A stretch of 64,000 nucleotides of DNA, from the NCBI GenBank assembly GCA_015680685.1, contig MNCI01020228.1:173965-237964 (forward strand). Direction: 5' to 3'. A program made the translations under genes and the position numbers. Positions 10,341 to 22,722 of this stretch are shown in pieces. The notes beneath the pieces are model-generated. The model was not told the DNA's origin, did not search any database, and worked only from the letters and a program-made list of their open reading frames with translations. This stretch comes from Gnetum montanum. Its lineage: Eukaryota; Streptophyta; Gnetopsida; Gnetales; Gnetaceae. The stretch's first letter is position 1; each line of letters starts with the position of its first letter.

Positions 10341-11550
10341 ACTGTAACGATGGAAAACGCGGTGTGTAACGGTCTGAACGGGTGTGTAACGACGAAAAAT
10401 GTCGGCAGCTGGAAGATACCAAAAAAAATTCCGCGTGCACAGTTTTAACCACAGATCCGTGCGAGGGCTATGCTGGAAAAATGAATCCACGACGCCCTGA
10501 ACGGTCTTGTCGATCAGACGAGGACTTACTAATCAGTAAATTGATGAATATCTGGTGGAACGATCTGATTCGAGGAATCGCAAAATGAGGGGAAAACGAC
10601 GTAGACGAATTGTAATGATGATAACGCTAAACACGATAAGAAGGCGCTAACACTAAAGAAACACGTAGCTTCAAGATCTACACTTTGACTTGGAAGATGT
10701 ATATTTTTTATGCCACATTACACTAGGGAGACCTCGATTGCCTGATGTAAGGTAAGCACAAAACAACAAGAAAATTGTCCAAACAGAAGTTCGATCTACC
10801 TCGTGGGCCAAAGTCGGGATGCAAGGAAGGTCAAGCTCTGACGTCTACTGATCAACTGTTTCTGACCAATAGAGTCTGCAGACCCTGATAACATGTGTCC
10901 CAAATGTTTCGGGTACTGTTGGCCTGACCATGTTTGTATCAAACTTCATGACTACGCACAATACGCTTATTTGCGTATTGTGCGTATAAAGAGCAGGTGC
11001 GCGTCGGGCGTGTTTCAACTATCTTTGGGATTATATTACGCTTATTCACGCTGTGTTGCATGCACGAGCGTAACATAACATGGAAACCATAGATTCAAGC
11101 TATTTTACGCTCGCCTACACAGCCGCGTGTAATGAAGCGTAAACGATGTCTAGCTTGGCGACGCAATACGCTGTGATACGCTACGTTGCGTGATGAGCGT
11201 ATGATGAGTATTCGTGCTTTCTTAGACTTTGCCTTTGACTATTTTGGAGCTCATTACGCTACCGTGCGTAACAGAGCATAAACTTGACCTTGAACAAAAG
11301 ACTTGACAAAATATACAATAAGTCATATATTACGCTGCTCAAGCTTTTCCCTATGCCGAAGTAACTAGCCTTCTAATGCTGGACTATGTTTAAACAGAAT
11401 CACGCTAAGTGCCATTATGCTACGTCATGTGACATAGCGTAAACAGAGAAAACATAGTAAGATTAAAAATCTGCACAGGAAGTTGAAGACTTGATGCTAT
11501 GCGCCTCTTGGTGTTCCTCTATCTTATTCTCCCTTCTGGAATCCTGACAT
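10341..11550 (-). mobile_element. LTR of the Tat-like element (5' LTR, minus orientation)
   Basis: The inner end is well placed: plus-strand TGTAACG at 10,341 touches the tRNA-like primer site, so on the minus strand the LTR ends CGTTACA. The outer end is less certain. A plus-strand ..CTGACA at about 11,550 gives a TG..CA LTR of about 1.2 kb. The partner LTR is outside the window, so neither end could be checked by alignment. The interior has no coding capacity and is rich in TACGC/GCGTA motifs. Confidence 0.55.
10951..11450. promoter_or_regulatory. Cluster of TACGC/GCGTA motifs with an 11-bp perfect hairpin
   Basis: I count about 15 TACGC or GCGTA pentamers in 500 bases, on both strands and often as TTACGC or GCGTAA. 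One pair forms a perfect stem, GCACAATACGC (10,956-10,966) with GCGTATTGTGC (10,973-10,983) around a six-base loop. A TATAAA follows at once on the plus strand. The position inside the LTR suggests a U3 enhancer or protein-binding array, but that role is inference. Confidence 0.5.
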
Positions 11551-12094
11551 GCGCCCCTGCCTGAATTGCGAATCTTTGCCTGAGGCGGACTCGTAATTTT
11601 TCATGGTGTTTCAGGGTGGATAACTAAGAAACTTTGGGCCTTGTATTTCGAAGATTTAATACTTCCAAAATAGCTTGCGTGGAAAAATCGACTATCACAC
11701 CCCTTGGAAAATTCATTTATTCATCATATGAATCCCCTTGTTCTCGCTTAGAACTAACTCTAACAGGCATGATACTTTGTAATCACGTACGCAAGCATCA
11801 TATATACAATAGACAAAAACCCAAGAAGCATGTAATAATATTGTCCTGAAACATGGAGCACAAACAATTGATTTATAAAAAAATTTCACGCATATTTCAA
11901 AATCATGTCCTTCCTCTCCTCTAAAAAAACTATCTCAGAAAGACCATCTTAAAAACAACATACTCCAAAATCAACTGATTCATGAATAAAAAATAGCATA
12001 TTAAACATCCATATATGAACAAATCAAAGAAGGCTTTCTTGCAAAATAGAGATCTATCCTTCTTTGAATAAAATATCCTCATCTAAAACTTCTA

Positions 12095-15000
12095 TTCTTT
12101 TTTTCAGTGAATCAACCTCAATTACTAGTGTCTTGTTATCCTTACTAAGCTTATATACATATTGTTGAAGATTGTCCTTCTCTTTTGAAACCCTTGACAA
12201 TTCATTCTTCAAAGATGTCAATTCCTGTAAGTTTCCCTTTAGATCATTTTGTAGTTGCTGAATGATATTAATTTTTCTTTAAGTTGTTTCAACAAAGATT
12301 TAAATAATCAGCATAACAGAACCCATAGAAATAGGAATGTTAGAAAAACGTATATTAATGCAAATAGTCAGACTCTACCAAAATCTACAACTCCTTTCCT
12401 TTCTGAACTACATTTCCAAACATGTTTTGCAATTTTGAATTTTCATCGTTCAAAACTTCTCAACTCCTCACTAAAGTTGTCACTTCTTCCTCAAGCCTTT
12501 CCAAATCACTCTCGAGAGAGCATAGCTTTTCCCGTAGAACTTTAGCGAGTAGGGTTTTAGCTTTAAACTCTTGTTGCAGCTCACAAACTCGATCAAAATT
12601 CTAGAAAAACAGTTTGATTTTTTCTTAGTTGGTTACCCCTGAAATTTGATAGCTAATAATAAGAATTCAAAAAAGTTAATTACTCTATTAATGCATCAAC
12701 ATGATAATTATAGATGACTATCAACTCTTATTCAATTAAATTAAAGATACCTTTGCAGAGTCTACATCTAAAAGAAGAGACTCGGTCTCCTCAGAATCCT
12801 GTTTACTGAATATTTTACACGATATCTGTGGATTTTCTTTAAGTATTCCATTTTTAATTATTATACTTTCCTTAAGAGAATCCAATCTTTGACCCAGCCT
12901 ATCAAAACCCATCTCAAAGTCTATCATCTTGCCCCTCTCTTGGTCAGTAGCCAAATCCCTTGACAAGCTTCCTTCTTTAATTTCACATACTTCTGTTGAA
13001 AATAATTTCTTCTTGATAAAATCTAGCAACTAGGAGAAAAGATCATTATAATCATTTAAAAGCTTCAATGCATGTGTTTGCAGCCCATTAACTCTCTCTT
13101 GTAGTTCATGATCAAGCTTAATTAAAGCAAGGCCATTATCTTTTTCCAAATTCTTCACTCTCTCTAACCAAATAGCATTCTCTTGCCTCAAACTGTCAAC
13201 ATCAAATCTATGGATTTCTAAATCTCTATGTAGAGCTTGCTCAACACTGATTAAACGTAATTGTTCTCTTTGCAACTTTGCAATATTACTATCACTGGGC
13301 TGTATAGTGGTATTGTTAACCTTCTCATTCAATCCTTCACATAATCCAATAATAGTTTTCTCCTATTCATTACAAAGTCTTTGTAATCTGACAAGCATTT
13401 TCTGCAATTCATTATTTTTACTAGCTTGCTCTCTATAGTTTTCAATCATAAGTTTTTGACTATCTTTAGCTTCTTTTTCTTTCTTGGATGTTTCAGAGAT
13501 AGATTCTTGCAATCTTGCAATCTCACTCTCAATGTGTTCCAACTTCATTCTCAAGTCCTCTGCATATTTCTCACATTCCCTTACCTAATATTTCAAGTTA
13601 GCCTCTCTGTTATTTGAAGATAAAACTTTTCTCTGTAGGCCCACATTTTGCTTAGCCAAATCTCTTACTCTATCTCTTAACCTTTTTTCTTCATGCTTCA
13701 TTTTATCAAGCATGCTTGCCCAGTCACCAGATCTCCTGTCTATCTCTTTTATAAAACTTGATTGAATATCATTCTTTTGATTTTCTAATGTCGTTGTATG
13801 TTCGGCCAATTCTCTTTCTACTTGTTTCAACTTTTCATTAGCTGCATATCTTTCAGTTATTCTTTGCTGGATTTCATAACATATTTTAAAAGCCAAATTC
13901 TTTTTTTCTTCACAAAACTTTCTTAATCTCCCCTGCAATAATTGTACATTGGGGTCAAGTTTTTTAGCAACAACAATTTCAGAGCTTAAAGAATCTAATT
14001 GTCTAGACATCATTTCAGCTCCTTCCTGAGCGTCTGTTGCCCTCATTTTAGATCTTCATCAATGATGCTATTCATTCCATGCCTATCAAACCACAACTGA
14101 AATTGATGTGCTTCATCTTTCATTTGATTGGGATGTGAGGCCAAAATACATGGAGACTTTCTTTCTTGCATCACACTCATTGGCTTCTGAGGCTCATCTA
14201 TATAGTTATTAGAAGAACCTTCTAAATATGAGAAATATGATGATGCAGGAATATGCTCAATACATGCATTGATACTAGTTTCAGGGACAATGGTTGATGT
14301 TGTATGGTACTTCAAAAATATTTTTATGTATACAACCTTCTGGAACTAGTTTCTTCTCTGACATTGTTCCTTGGCTGTTAGACCTTCCTGGTAAAGCCTT
14401 AATAATTCTCTCAGCAACACTTCGTGCTGCTTGATAGAGAGATGAAACAAGGCTGAGAGAAGATGACTTACTTTGTCCTTGTGTGATTTCAATTTGCACG
14501 TTGCCAATATTACCAGAGCACAACTTGGATTCACAGTCATTATTGGTATTTACTGATTGGGAACATATATGTTTTGTAGCATATGTAGATTGAGATGGCA
14601 TAATCTCTCTATCATCAGCATATTGTGAAAAAATGGAAACAACAACAAAATACGACTCCATCTCATCATCAAAATTGCTTGTCATTTGACCTGAATTGCA
14701 TTGAAGTGGCAACCTAGGAGGAGGATACCAAGATATATTAGTACTTGGTTTAGGCCTATTTTTAGGTACACTGCCAGATATATTGCTACAAATTTCTAAG
14801 AAAATATTTATTAAGCCATTGGTAGGAACCATTGCTGATCCCACACTGTATATGAAGTAGCTTATTATACAATAAAAATAATTGAAAAGCTTCAATAAAT
14901 ATTTCTTGGTCATTAAAAATATGAAAATAACTTAGAATATTTCTAATGTAATCACTTTAAACCTAGTGCTTCAGCTAACTAACTTTTGGAAACTTATTTC

Positions 15001-15146
15001 CTATGTAAAAGAATCTCAAAGTATAACTTTATCCAATATTCTTACTATGATTGGTGATGAAAGCGATCATCCCTGCCAGTGTTGTTTGAACTGCTTGCAG
15101 TGCTGCAGGTAAGAGATGTAGAAGAATCTCTAGATAGAACCTTGAA
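12095..15146 (-). pseudogene. Copy A of a plant coiled-coil gene fragment (DUF7653-like)
   Basis: Minus-strand exons at 15,046-15,146, 12,751-14,845, about 12,350-12,600 and about 12,095-12,290, with GT..AG borders in phase between the first two. The encoded protein opens with a Ser/Asn-rich stretch, then a Pro-rich patch (ISWYPPPRLPL). It continues to DRHGMNSIIDEDLK and a long heptad coiled coil (RRSGDWASMLDKMKHEEKRL, LRDRVRDLAKQNVGLQRKVL, SVEQALHRDLEIHRFDVDSL). The order resembles a land-plant coiled-coil family that I know as DUF7653 or myosin-heavy-chain-like. The family name is from memory and moderately sure. A frameshift sits at HKNIFEVPYN, shared with copy B, and further shifts and stops follow. 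First exons are missing. The homology to the other copies ends at 15,380 (CTATATCAAAAG on the minus strand). Confidence 0.75.
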
Positions 15147-15380
15147 CTGAATAATAAACATTCAATAAAATTAGAAAAAACAAACTTTTTTGTTAAGTAT
15201 AATAATCACATAATAATTTAAAACATAGATCAATTATAGTTAAACATGGCATATGCTAATGCTAGCAAAAAAGATAGTGTAAGTAAGAGAAATCTAGAAA
15301 GTACATGGAAATTAAAAATCCATGTCTAAAATTTATTTAAAATGAAAAAGATAGCAATTACACACATGCTTTTGATATAG

Positions 15381-18083
15381 GCGGTGACTACATGTGTTAG
15401 CAATTGATCTGATTGGTAACCACATGTGTTAGCATGACCGTATGTGTTGAGTGCGGTGATTGGGTTGAAGGGGGCTTTGAAGTTTTGATTGATACTAAGG
15501 CGTCTAAGGAATTAGCCACTTGTGATTGCAAGGGCCTAGTTAGACTATTGGTTCTAAAGAAAGGTCTTTTCTTCATGTGATTGTTGGAAACAATAGTAGG
15601 TTGAGAGTTAACAGCCCTTGTGGCATTACGTTGCTGCAGCTAGGTAGGGATTTCACCTTGCATCATGGGAACATGTGGTAGTGGAGCCATTGGTGGAAGA
15701 GATGTGGCTAGATGAGAAGGATGATATGTTTGCGGAATATCGCCTCTAGAAGAGGGAGTCCCATAATACTTGCAGGCTTGGTAGTAAGGTTGAGAAGTGA
15801 TGTGACCAGTAGAGTCACGTGGAGAGATTGGCTACTGCACGTAATATCCATATGGGTTAGGTTGTCAGTAAGGATACTGTTGCCTTGGTGGTGGCATTCC
15901 CCATGATTTTGGGTGCTACCACTATTGATATTTCTCAATCAGTTGTGGTGGAGTTCCACTAGGATAATATGTTTAGGGTTGGTGGAACTAGCTTAGGTTA
16001 CCTTGAGGATAAGGTAACCTTTGGGGTGTTTGCCTTTTGTTTAATCATGGGTTGAGTGCATACATCCCAGACTCCTATAGATGTGAGATTACAAGGCAAC
16101 ATCCCTTAGGATGGTCATATTGACATATCTCATATCCACTATCATTGTCTGTTTCCAAATCCACAACCTCTTCAATGATGGCAACTTTTCCCTTACCCTT
16201 GCTACGTGCATGTTTAGCCTCTTTCTTTTTTCTTTTCTCACTACCTTGCTCTCTAGACTCCTCTACTATTTTAAGAATAGTTTGAAATCTATTGTCTAGG
16301 GAATCCCACATTTGATCTACCTTTGCTAAAACCTTTGATGTTATCTTTTGGATAGGCAAAGTTTTCCTATTCACCATCTCTTCGAGTGGTGACTCTTCTT
16401 CATCCTCACAAAATCTTACTCCTCTAGTCCAAAGGGAAGGATCTTGGTCATACTCTTCTACACTTTCTCTCTTTTGTAGCTCACCTTCTTCCTTAGCAAC
16501 TTTCTCTAATAGTATTTGAATTTGATGGGACCTAAGCTTGAATAGTCTTCCTTGGGCATAAGTGTCAAGGGTTCTTCTCGTTTCATGCCTAAGCCCATCT
16601 ACGAGATGATGCAGTTAATCCCTTTATGAATAACCATGGCCAGGACAACGATGTAACAATGCATAGTATCGACCCATGGTAGCATCTAAGGGTTCATGTC
16701 CTCCTTGTTTCCATCCTTGGATTTGCTTTCATATGTTGGACACTCGGGAGTACGTTTGGTACTTATCATTCAATAATTCTAACATAGTACTCCATCTACA
16801 AATAGATTCTAATTCTAAGGACCGATACCAGCTTTCTACTTCTTTAACTAGTGTCTGTGGGAAAAACTGAAGTTTTTTCCATTCTTTCTCTATGTTTTGT
16901 AAGGCACATGCATCATGGAATGCTTGTAAATGATTCTAAGGATCAACATTATATCCCCCTTCAAATTGTGGGATGTTATTCAGATCTAATCTCTTGATCA
17001 TATTATCTTTTTGGTGCCTTGTTGGAATTCTAATAGCCTCAATTATGTCTAACATAATTTGAGTAGCGAGTAGGGGTTCATCGTGATCATCTCATCCATG
17101 GCATCTATGATGCCTACGGTATTTCCTACTCTCCCTTCTTCTATGTCATGACTCTCTAGGGTGCCCTCGTCTCCTTTCCTAGTTGTTTCGTCTATGACTT
17201 CCACTTTGCCTACCTTTATCCCCATGGTCTTTTTCTTTATGACTGCATCCAAATATTGAAAGAGAGGGTGAAGGCGATGATGAAGGTAAAGAAGAAGGAG
17301 AACCATCACCATGATGGTGTCTACTACCTTCTCTTCTGTGGCCTTAGCCCTGATTACGATTGTGAACAGAATGTCCACCTTTATCATGAGTTTGTGTCCA
17401 TTTTCTAAACCCTTTGTGCTCATGGGTATCAGAACCTAGGTTATGAATAGTGGAATGAAGGTTCTAATACATAGCCCCTTGGCCAAATTCAAGGGGAGGA
17501 ACATCGTTGTGTGGGCAATTGCTTGAGATAGATTCACCACCCTCATTTTTTCTTAAGACATGTGGGGCATCCTAGGACCACTTATCCTTCATAGACTTAT
17601 AATGTCTCTCCTGTTGCAAGTCCCTTTGATGTTGTGCCTTTGTAGAACAATATTCTCTCGAGTCATGGTCTTGCACAATGTATTCTATGTGTAAGTCTAA
17701 CATGCCAATTCATGTAAGAGCATGAAGAAGCATGCTCGGGACTGAACAATCGAGAAATAACACTATGTTATTTTCTAAGTCTCGCCAACACAGTTGTTCA
17801 TCTTGATGGAGGATAAAGGTGAAGTCTAGTATACACTCATCAAGATGAATATATACCACTCAAACTTGTTAAGGGACTGGCAGATCAACGTCATGTGTAT
17901 TATGCCACCGATTGTTTCCTGTTTTAGACCTAGGCAATGAGGTGCTTTCATATGAAGAAGGAGACATACTTGTCTATTCAGTATGCAATGTACTCTTGTT
18001 TATTATTTTCTCAGTCAACCCTAAGGGTTCGTTCCAACAATGTGAATGGTTTCCTAAGTTCTAATTAGTGCACAAATAACTAA
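15381..18083 (-). pseudogene. Athila-like gag fragment, left arm
   Basis: Minus-strand gag of an Athila/Ty3 element, badly decayed. The clearest piece is 16,075-16,377 (IQKITSKVLAKVDQMWDSL, a Lys/Arg-rich run, then EICQYDHPKGCC, possibly a degenerate zinc knuckle). Upstream are the capsid block around 16,700-16,900 and a Ser/Arg/His-rich N-terminal region around 17,100-17,500. A Pro/Tyr-rich tail lies towards 15,650-16,050. The right-arm copy (32,931-35,632) is the mirror image. Downstream of gag the element stops abruptly at copy A, so protease, RT and integrase are absent. Confidence 0.75.
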
Positions 18084-18103
18084 GTCCTTGGCAACAGTGC
18101 TAA
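18084..18103 (-). other. Primer-binding site, Athila type, degenerate
   Basis: Reads TTAGCACTGTTGCCAAGGAC on the minus strand directly after the LTR. Athila elements commonly carry TGGCGCCGTTGCCGGGGA, complementary to Asp tRNA. The match is partial and the right-arm version (TTGGCACTATTTCCGGGGA) is closer. Confidence 0.6.
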
Positions 18104-19133
18104 TGATGAGCGGTGAGGTACCCCCTACACTTAACCATATGAATACAAGCGTTTCACGCATGATCTGGTCGAATTCCAAGGACTAAGTGCCTATGGGCCT
18201 TTGTGGAACAAGGATGGGTTGGTTGATCGTTGTCTTCCCAAACTTACTTGTATGTCATGATTGTATGGTTAAGTAAGCTTGAGGCATATGATTCTTATAT
18301 CTTTTATGTTTTTATGTCTTGTGTTAATATGGAAAGAGAGAGATCACTAAGTGACTACTTTTACTTAACTACTAATTAACTAGGTTTTAACTAATCCTAA
18401 CATCTGTATCCGTTCTCACTTGCCGTACACATTCTAAACTAGTGCAACACTACTAGGATTACCAAATGCTAATCGTTACTGGGTTACCAAGTGTTACATG
18501 CATGCTTGAAGTGATCGTACTGAGTGTAATTTAATGATTTGCTTAATTAATCAAAATGAATTACTGTGCTAATAATAGAAATGTAAAGTGCATAAAATAA
18601 AATAAAATAAAATAAATGCATAAGAAAATAAAATTTAAGAAATGTATAGGAAAACAAATCTCAAGTGCTAAAAGGATTAATCAAAGAGCTCATCTTTATT
18701 TCCATACACAAGGTGTGCTTAGGTACACAATGCTCGAAGAAAGATCCATCCACACTTCGACCTCCTATTGCAGGCACTTGGAAAATACTCTAACCTTCAA
18801 ACAGACTATAAGAGTTTTGCTACTTGACTACTACTAGACTTTTTTCCAATTGTGCGCCTAGGCACTCTATTTATAAACTTGGGAGCAACTACTATAATAA
18901 TTAGAGTAACTGCTCTGATAATTAAAGTAACCGCTCCAATAATAACCACTCTATTCATTAGAGTAACTACTTCAATAATTGCTCTAATAATAACCACTCT
19001 AATTATTAGAGTAACCACTCCAATAATAATTGCTCTAATAATTAGAGTAATCACTCCAATAATAACTGCTCTAATTATTAGAGTGACCACTCCAATAGTA
19101 ACTGCTCTAATAATTAGAGTAACCGCTTCATCA
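18104..19133 (-). mobile_element. Athila-like 5' LTR, left arm, minus orientation
   Basis: Plus-strand limits are TGATGAGCGG and GCTTCATCA, so the LTR starts TGATGAAG and ends CTCATCA on the minus strand. It is about 1.03 kb. It has a minus-strand TATA box (TATAAATAG) near 18,870, a U3 made largely of a palindromic minisatellite, and U5 joined to the primer site. An AAAAT-rich run lies at 18,596-18,615. It pairs with 31,833-32,911 on the other arm. Confidence 0.8.
18880..19133. repeat. Palindromic minisatellite in LTR U3, left arm
   Basis: About ten units of 20-25 bases. Each carries a version of CTCTAATTATTAGAG, an odd-length perfect palindrome, separated by short GT/CC-containing spacers. 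Continuous reading frames across it (runs of Ile-Ile-Arg-Val) are a by-product of the repeat. Confidence 0.85.
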
Positions 19134-19138
19134 ATAAT

Positions 19139-19690
19139 GTGTGACTCAAACTAGCATCCTCTTGCTTAACAAAATAATGAGCTAACCACTTTAGCCCAAT
19201 TATCACTAGCTTATGGTTCCTTCATGTTCTATGTAATTTCTGCCAGAGTTATTACTAGCTTTAGGTCTTAGCCTATTAATAAGACTCTTGATTTGGAAAC
19301 TCCAAGTTATAAGTTCAATTCTATTAAGTAGTATTTAGTTATAAAGTTCTAATTGTACTATACGTATTAAGGGTAAAAATTGCTTTAAAACAATCACGAT
19401 TACTAGCTAAAATCAAACCCATAACTTGAACTTATGAAATCAAGAGTCTTATTGTTAGGCTAACACCTAATTGTTAAAAATATGCTACTTGTTAATCACA
19501 AGGTAAATTTCTACTTAAGCATTGAAGGGAATGGGAAAAATAAATACCTTAGACCTATAATGCATACAAAGAGAAATCTAAAAAATATATAATAAGATTA
19601 TGGAGGTGTTGGAATGTTGAAATAATTATAATACCTATGACGAGAAGCTTTTAAATCATGAGTCTTATTACTAAGCTAACACCTCATTCT
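19139..19690. repeat. Four tRNA-like (SINE-head-like) modules, left arm
   Basis: Modules at 19,139-19,189 (minus), 19,260-19,328 (plus), 19,408-19,470 (minus) and 19,631-19,690 (minus). Each has a TTAGCC/TTAGCTC A-box-like start. Three share AATAAGACTC.TGATTT at the anticodon position. Two have a GGTTCGA-like B box about 43 bases downstream (AAGTTCAATTC, GGGTTTGATTT), the normal tRNA spacing. They look like degenerate tRNA-derived repeats rather than functional tRNAs. Confidence 0.45.
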
Positions 19691-22290
19691 ATAGGACTTG
19701 AGATTTGGATAAAAATAATAACTATGGACCTTACAGAGGTGAAATCCAGATTAATGGAAAATACAAATAAACATTTCATTTGTGTCGTCTGTGTGCCTTT
19801 GACTTTGAAAATTACTTTTACATTATTACATGGGGGATTTGCCTTATGTAACCACCCTCACATGCTTTCATCTTCAATAAACTTTTTGAATATTTAACTG
19901 TTATGTACAAACACACACTATTGCTTTCAATGTTACCTAAAAATGCATGATATATGATCACGTGTTCAATAAGTCATGCATGTTAATACGAAAGAAGAAA
20001 TCTACAAAATGTCCCCTTTTTGTAGAAAAATTTCAAATTTACATTTAGATGTTAGCCTTACTAATTTAATCGACTAAAATACGGGCATACCCATTTGAAT
20101 GTTAGAGCTCATGGTATTTATGAACAAGATTAGCATACGAATTAACAAACTCAATTGACACTAATTTTTTTAATTGAGAATTAAAACAAACAAGGATCCA
20201 AAGATGAACATTAACACTGGCGTTGTGGGGTTTTAAAGATGCGTAACGTAATTCGACATTACCTAGCTATTATTGACTAAAGCTGTACCATACATGCGTA
20301 CCGAGGTAATGCTACTTTCTACTTTGTAATTACTATTTTAATTTGTAAGGAACCACTTCTCCTAGAGTTTTTGCGTTAATGATTGTAATAGTTTTTTTAT
20401 GTGTTTGTGTGCATGTTTTGTTGACAAGTTGTATGTGTGCTTTGTTTGGACTATGGTGGAAAAGGCTAATTGGAACAATAATAAATTTGTTGACCATATA
20501 TTTATATGTATTATCATTAAATGTTTAAATACTTTATGCATAAGAAATATGATTTAAAATACATGCTAGGGATGTTTTAAAATAATAATAGTAAATAATA
20601 TATGGGAAAACAAAATATTTTCTATTTTATTTCAACAAAAATGCTGAGAAACAAAGGAGAAAGCTCTAAGGTGTGCCTCAAGAGCTAAAACAAGTATGTT
20701 GAGATGCAAAAGAATGCTCATATAAAGGAACTTGACCTATGAATCAAGTTGGAGGAATCTCACCCATCAATTAGGGATATTATGTGCAAATTCTATAGCT
20801 TTATATTTTTTTTATTTTATTTTATCTAAATGTAATACATTGCTCTTTTTAGTTTAAAATAATAGAGTATAAGTACCCTCTCCATGGTTGTACAAAGGTC
20901 ATGTGATGACCTTTTAAGGCTCGTAAGATGATGAAAAAATTCACATCGCTAATGATCCGAAAAAGAAGGTGCCTTATTTGATTATGTATCTTGAACTGCC
21001 CTTATCATGAATCTATTTGAAAACTCTTTCCTTGCATCTTATGAAAATTCCAAATGATAAAGAGATCGATATTATGTCAGAATGTTTTGTAATTATCAAG
21101 AGAAATTTAACCTAAAATCTAGCAAAATCTAAATTCTGAAATATCAAAATTGTTCATTTAGGAATTGAACCTACAACTTGTGAATATAGATATTTTATTG
21201 ATTTTATTATAGTGATCATGAAGAGAATTGAACTCATGACCCATTGCTAGAGAGAGAGAGAACTTTAAAAAGAAAGTAAATAATAAGAACAGTCCCCAAG
21301 AAGTCAGTTACAAGAAATCATTCATTATCCCTTATTCCACCTACAAATAGGAAGAGGAGGAGAGGAAAAAAGAGGACACACACACAAGGCAAAAAAAGTA
21401 GCTGTGCAAAATACAAAAAAAATAAAAAAGAGGGATACAATGAGAAGGAGTGTGGCTGAGAAGGGAGAGAAGATTATCGCTGCTATAAGAGATAGCAAAG
21501 AGAAAGAAAACAAGTGCATCATAGCAATCCAATATTCAGATAATTCCTCCTAGTAAGCAAGATATCTAAGCAATGAGGTAAAATGATCCATCTTTGTTAT
21601 GTTTGATAATGGCTAGCAAAGGCTAATTTTCTTAAACTTTTTTTTTTTTGCTAGTTTAACCACCTTCACAATACTTGTATGAAAATATCAAGATTGTTAT
21701 CATAAACTTAGATTTTTTTAAAAAATCCTTTATTCCCCTTTTTTTGGATCTCTCCACCTATCCTCTGCACTCTCATACCTAAATGACTTGGATGAGAGTT
21801 GTTTTTGTAATGATTCAAAAACACCCATAATGATTTGGGGCATTTTTGGCAAAGGATTGCTAATAGGGGCTATGGATCCCTAATGTGAGAATTGGTATTA
21901 CTGGTAGAAAGAAAGAATATCCTTAGGCCCATCAATAACTATGAATGTTTTCAAAGTTTTGAATTCTTGGATTTTGATTGGAATTTGGTTGATAAGTCCT
22001 CCCCCTTTGAATGCATAAATCTTGGATTTGAATCTTGAATTATACCATTTTTTTCCTATACCTTGTCTAGTCTAATTTTAACATCTTTCTAAAAGTTGAT
22101 GGAGTGGGAGAAAACCCAGGATGTTAATTTATGGTTGTGAGCTATCTATTCTTTGCTATTGAACATATGAATTTCCTGATTAAATGATTACTAATAAAAT
22201 GATTAAAAAGTTTGATTTTTTTTCTTTCAACTAGCTTTTTTTCTAGCGGGCTTTAGGTGCTAGCTCTTGCTCCCTATGAATGGGTGTTAC
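19691..22290. mobile_element. AT-rich remnant leading into an LTR end, left arm
   Basis: No credible coding frame. The stretch contains poly-A/T runs, an AG microsatellite at 21,251-21,261 and a purine-rich segment at 21,340-21,500. The last bases, ..GGGTGTTACA at 22,282-22,291, are an LTR end because a primer-binding site follows. I could not fix the LTR start. The mirror copy is about 28,668-31,260. Confidence 0.4.
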
Positions 22291-22294
22291 ATTT

Positions 22295-22312
22295 TGGTAT
22301 CAAAGCACTAGG
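22295..22312 (+). other. Primer-binding site complementary to initiator Met tRNA
   Basis: TGGTATCAAAGCACTAGG begins three bases after the LTR end. The usual plant site begins TGGTATCAGAGC. The right-arm copy at 28,647-28,664 (minus, TGGTATTAGAGC) differs at another base. It marks a second retroelement lineage inside each arm. Confidence 0.65.
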
Positions 22313-22722
22313 TTTGGCTTTCTTTTACTTTCCTTCAAACCTCTTATGAAGTCTACATTTGTGCATTATTTGATGTGGTGTTGGTCTATCTTTCATATGC
22401 CTAAATTGAGAAGAAATTGCTTTAGGTGATCATAAAGCCTTAGAATTTTTTTTACTTAGTTGTGAAATAAAAATCATGAATCAATCTTATGTTGTTGTTG
22501 GAGAATTTTGTTCATTGTTGTTTCCTGCTAGATGCTTACGTTCATGACATTCTTTGGTGTCGGACCCCTCATGTCCACCATTCACACATGAGGGTTCCCC
22601 TAAACCCTATACACTCTTCAACTTTGCAAAAAGATCCAATTTGTTGAATATTTCATGTTCACTTTTGAAATACAGTTCTGTAATAGTTTTGTCAGTATAA
22701 TGTCCCACCCTCATCTTGCCTA

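Noticed and set aside
10188-10490. 100-codon minus frame over the leader
   Set aside because: It runs across the primer site and LTR border; such frames over tRNA-like sequence are a known annotation trap.
13426-13617. Phe-rich plus-strand frame resembling a membrane segment
   Set aside because: It is the complement of Lys/Glu-rich coiled-coil codons of gene copy A.
18806-19154. Open frames of Ile/Arg/Val/Thr repeats (also 22,729-22,944, 31,812-32,174)
   Set aside because: They are by-products of the palindromic minisatellite, open on both strands, with no protein-like composition.
21325-21532. Small hydrophobic minus-strand frames
   Set aside because: Low-complexity purine/pyrimidine-biased DNA, not conserved as frames in the mirror copy near 29.6 kb.
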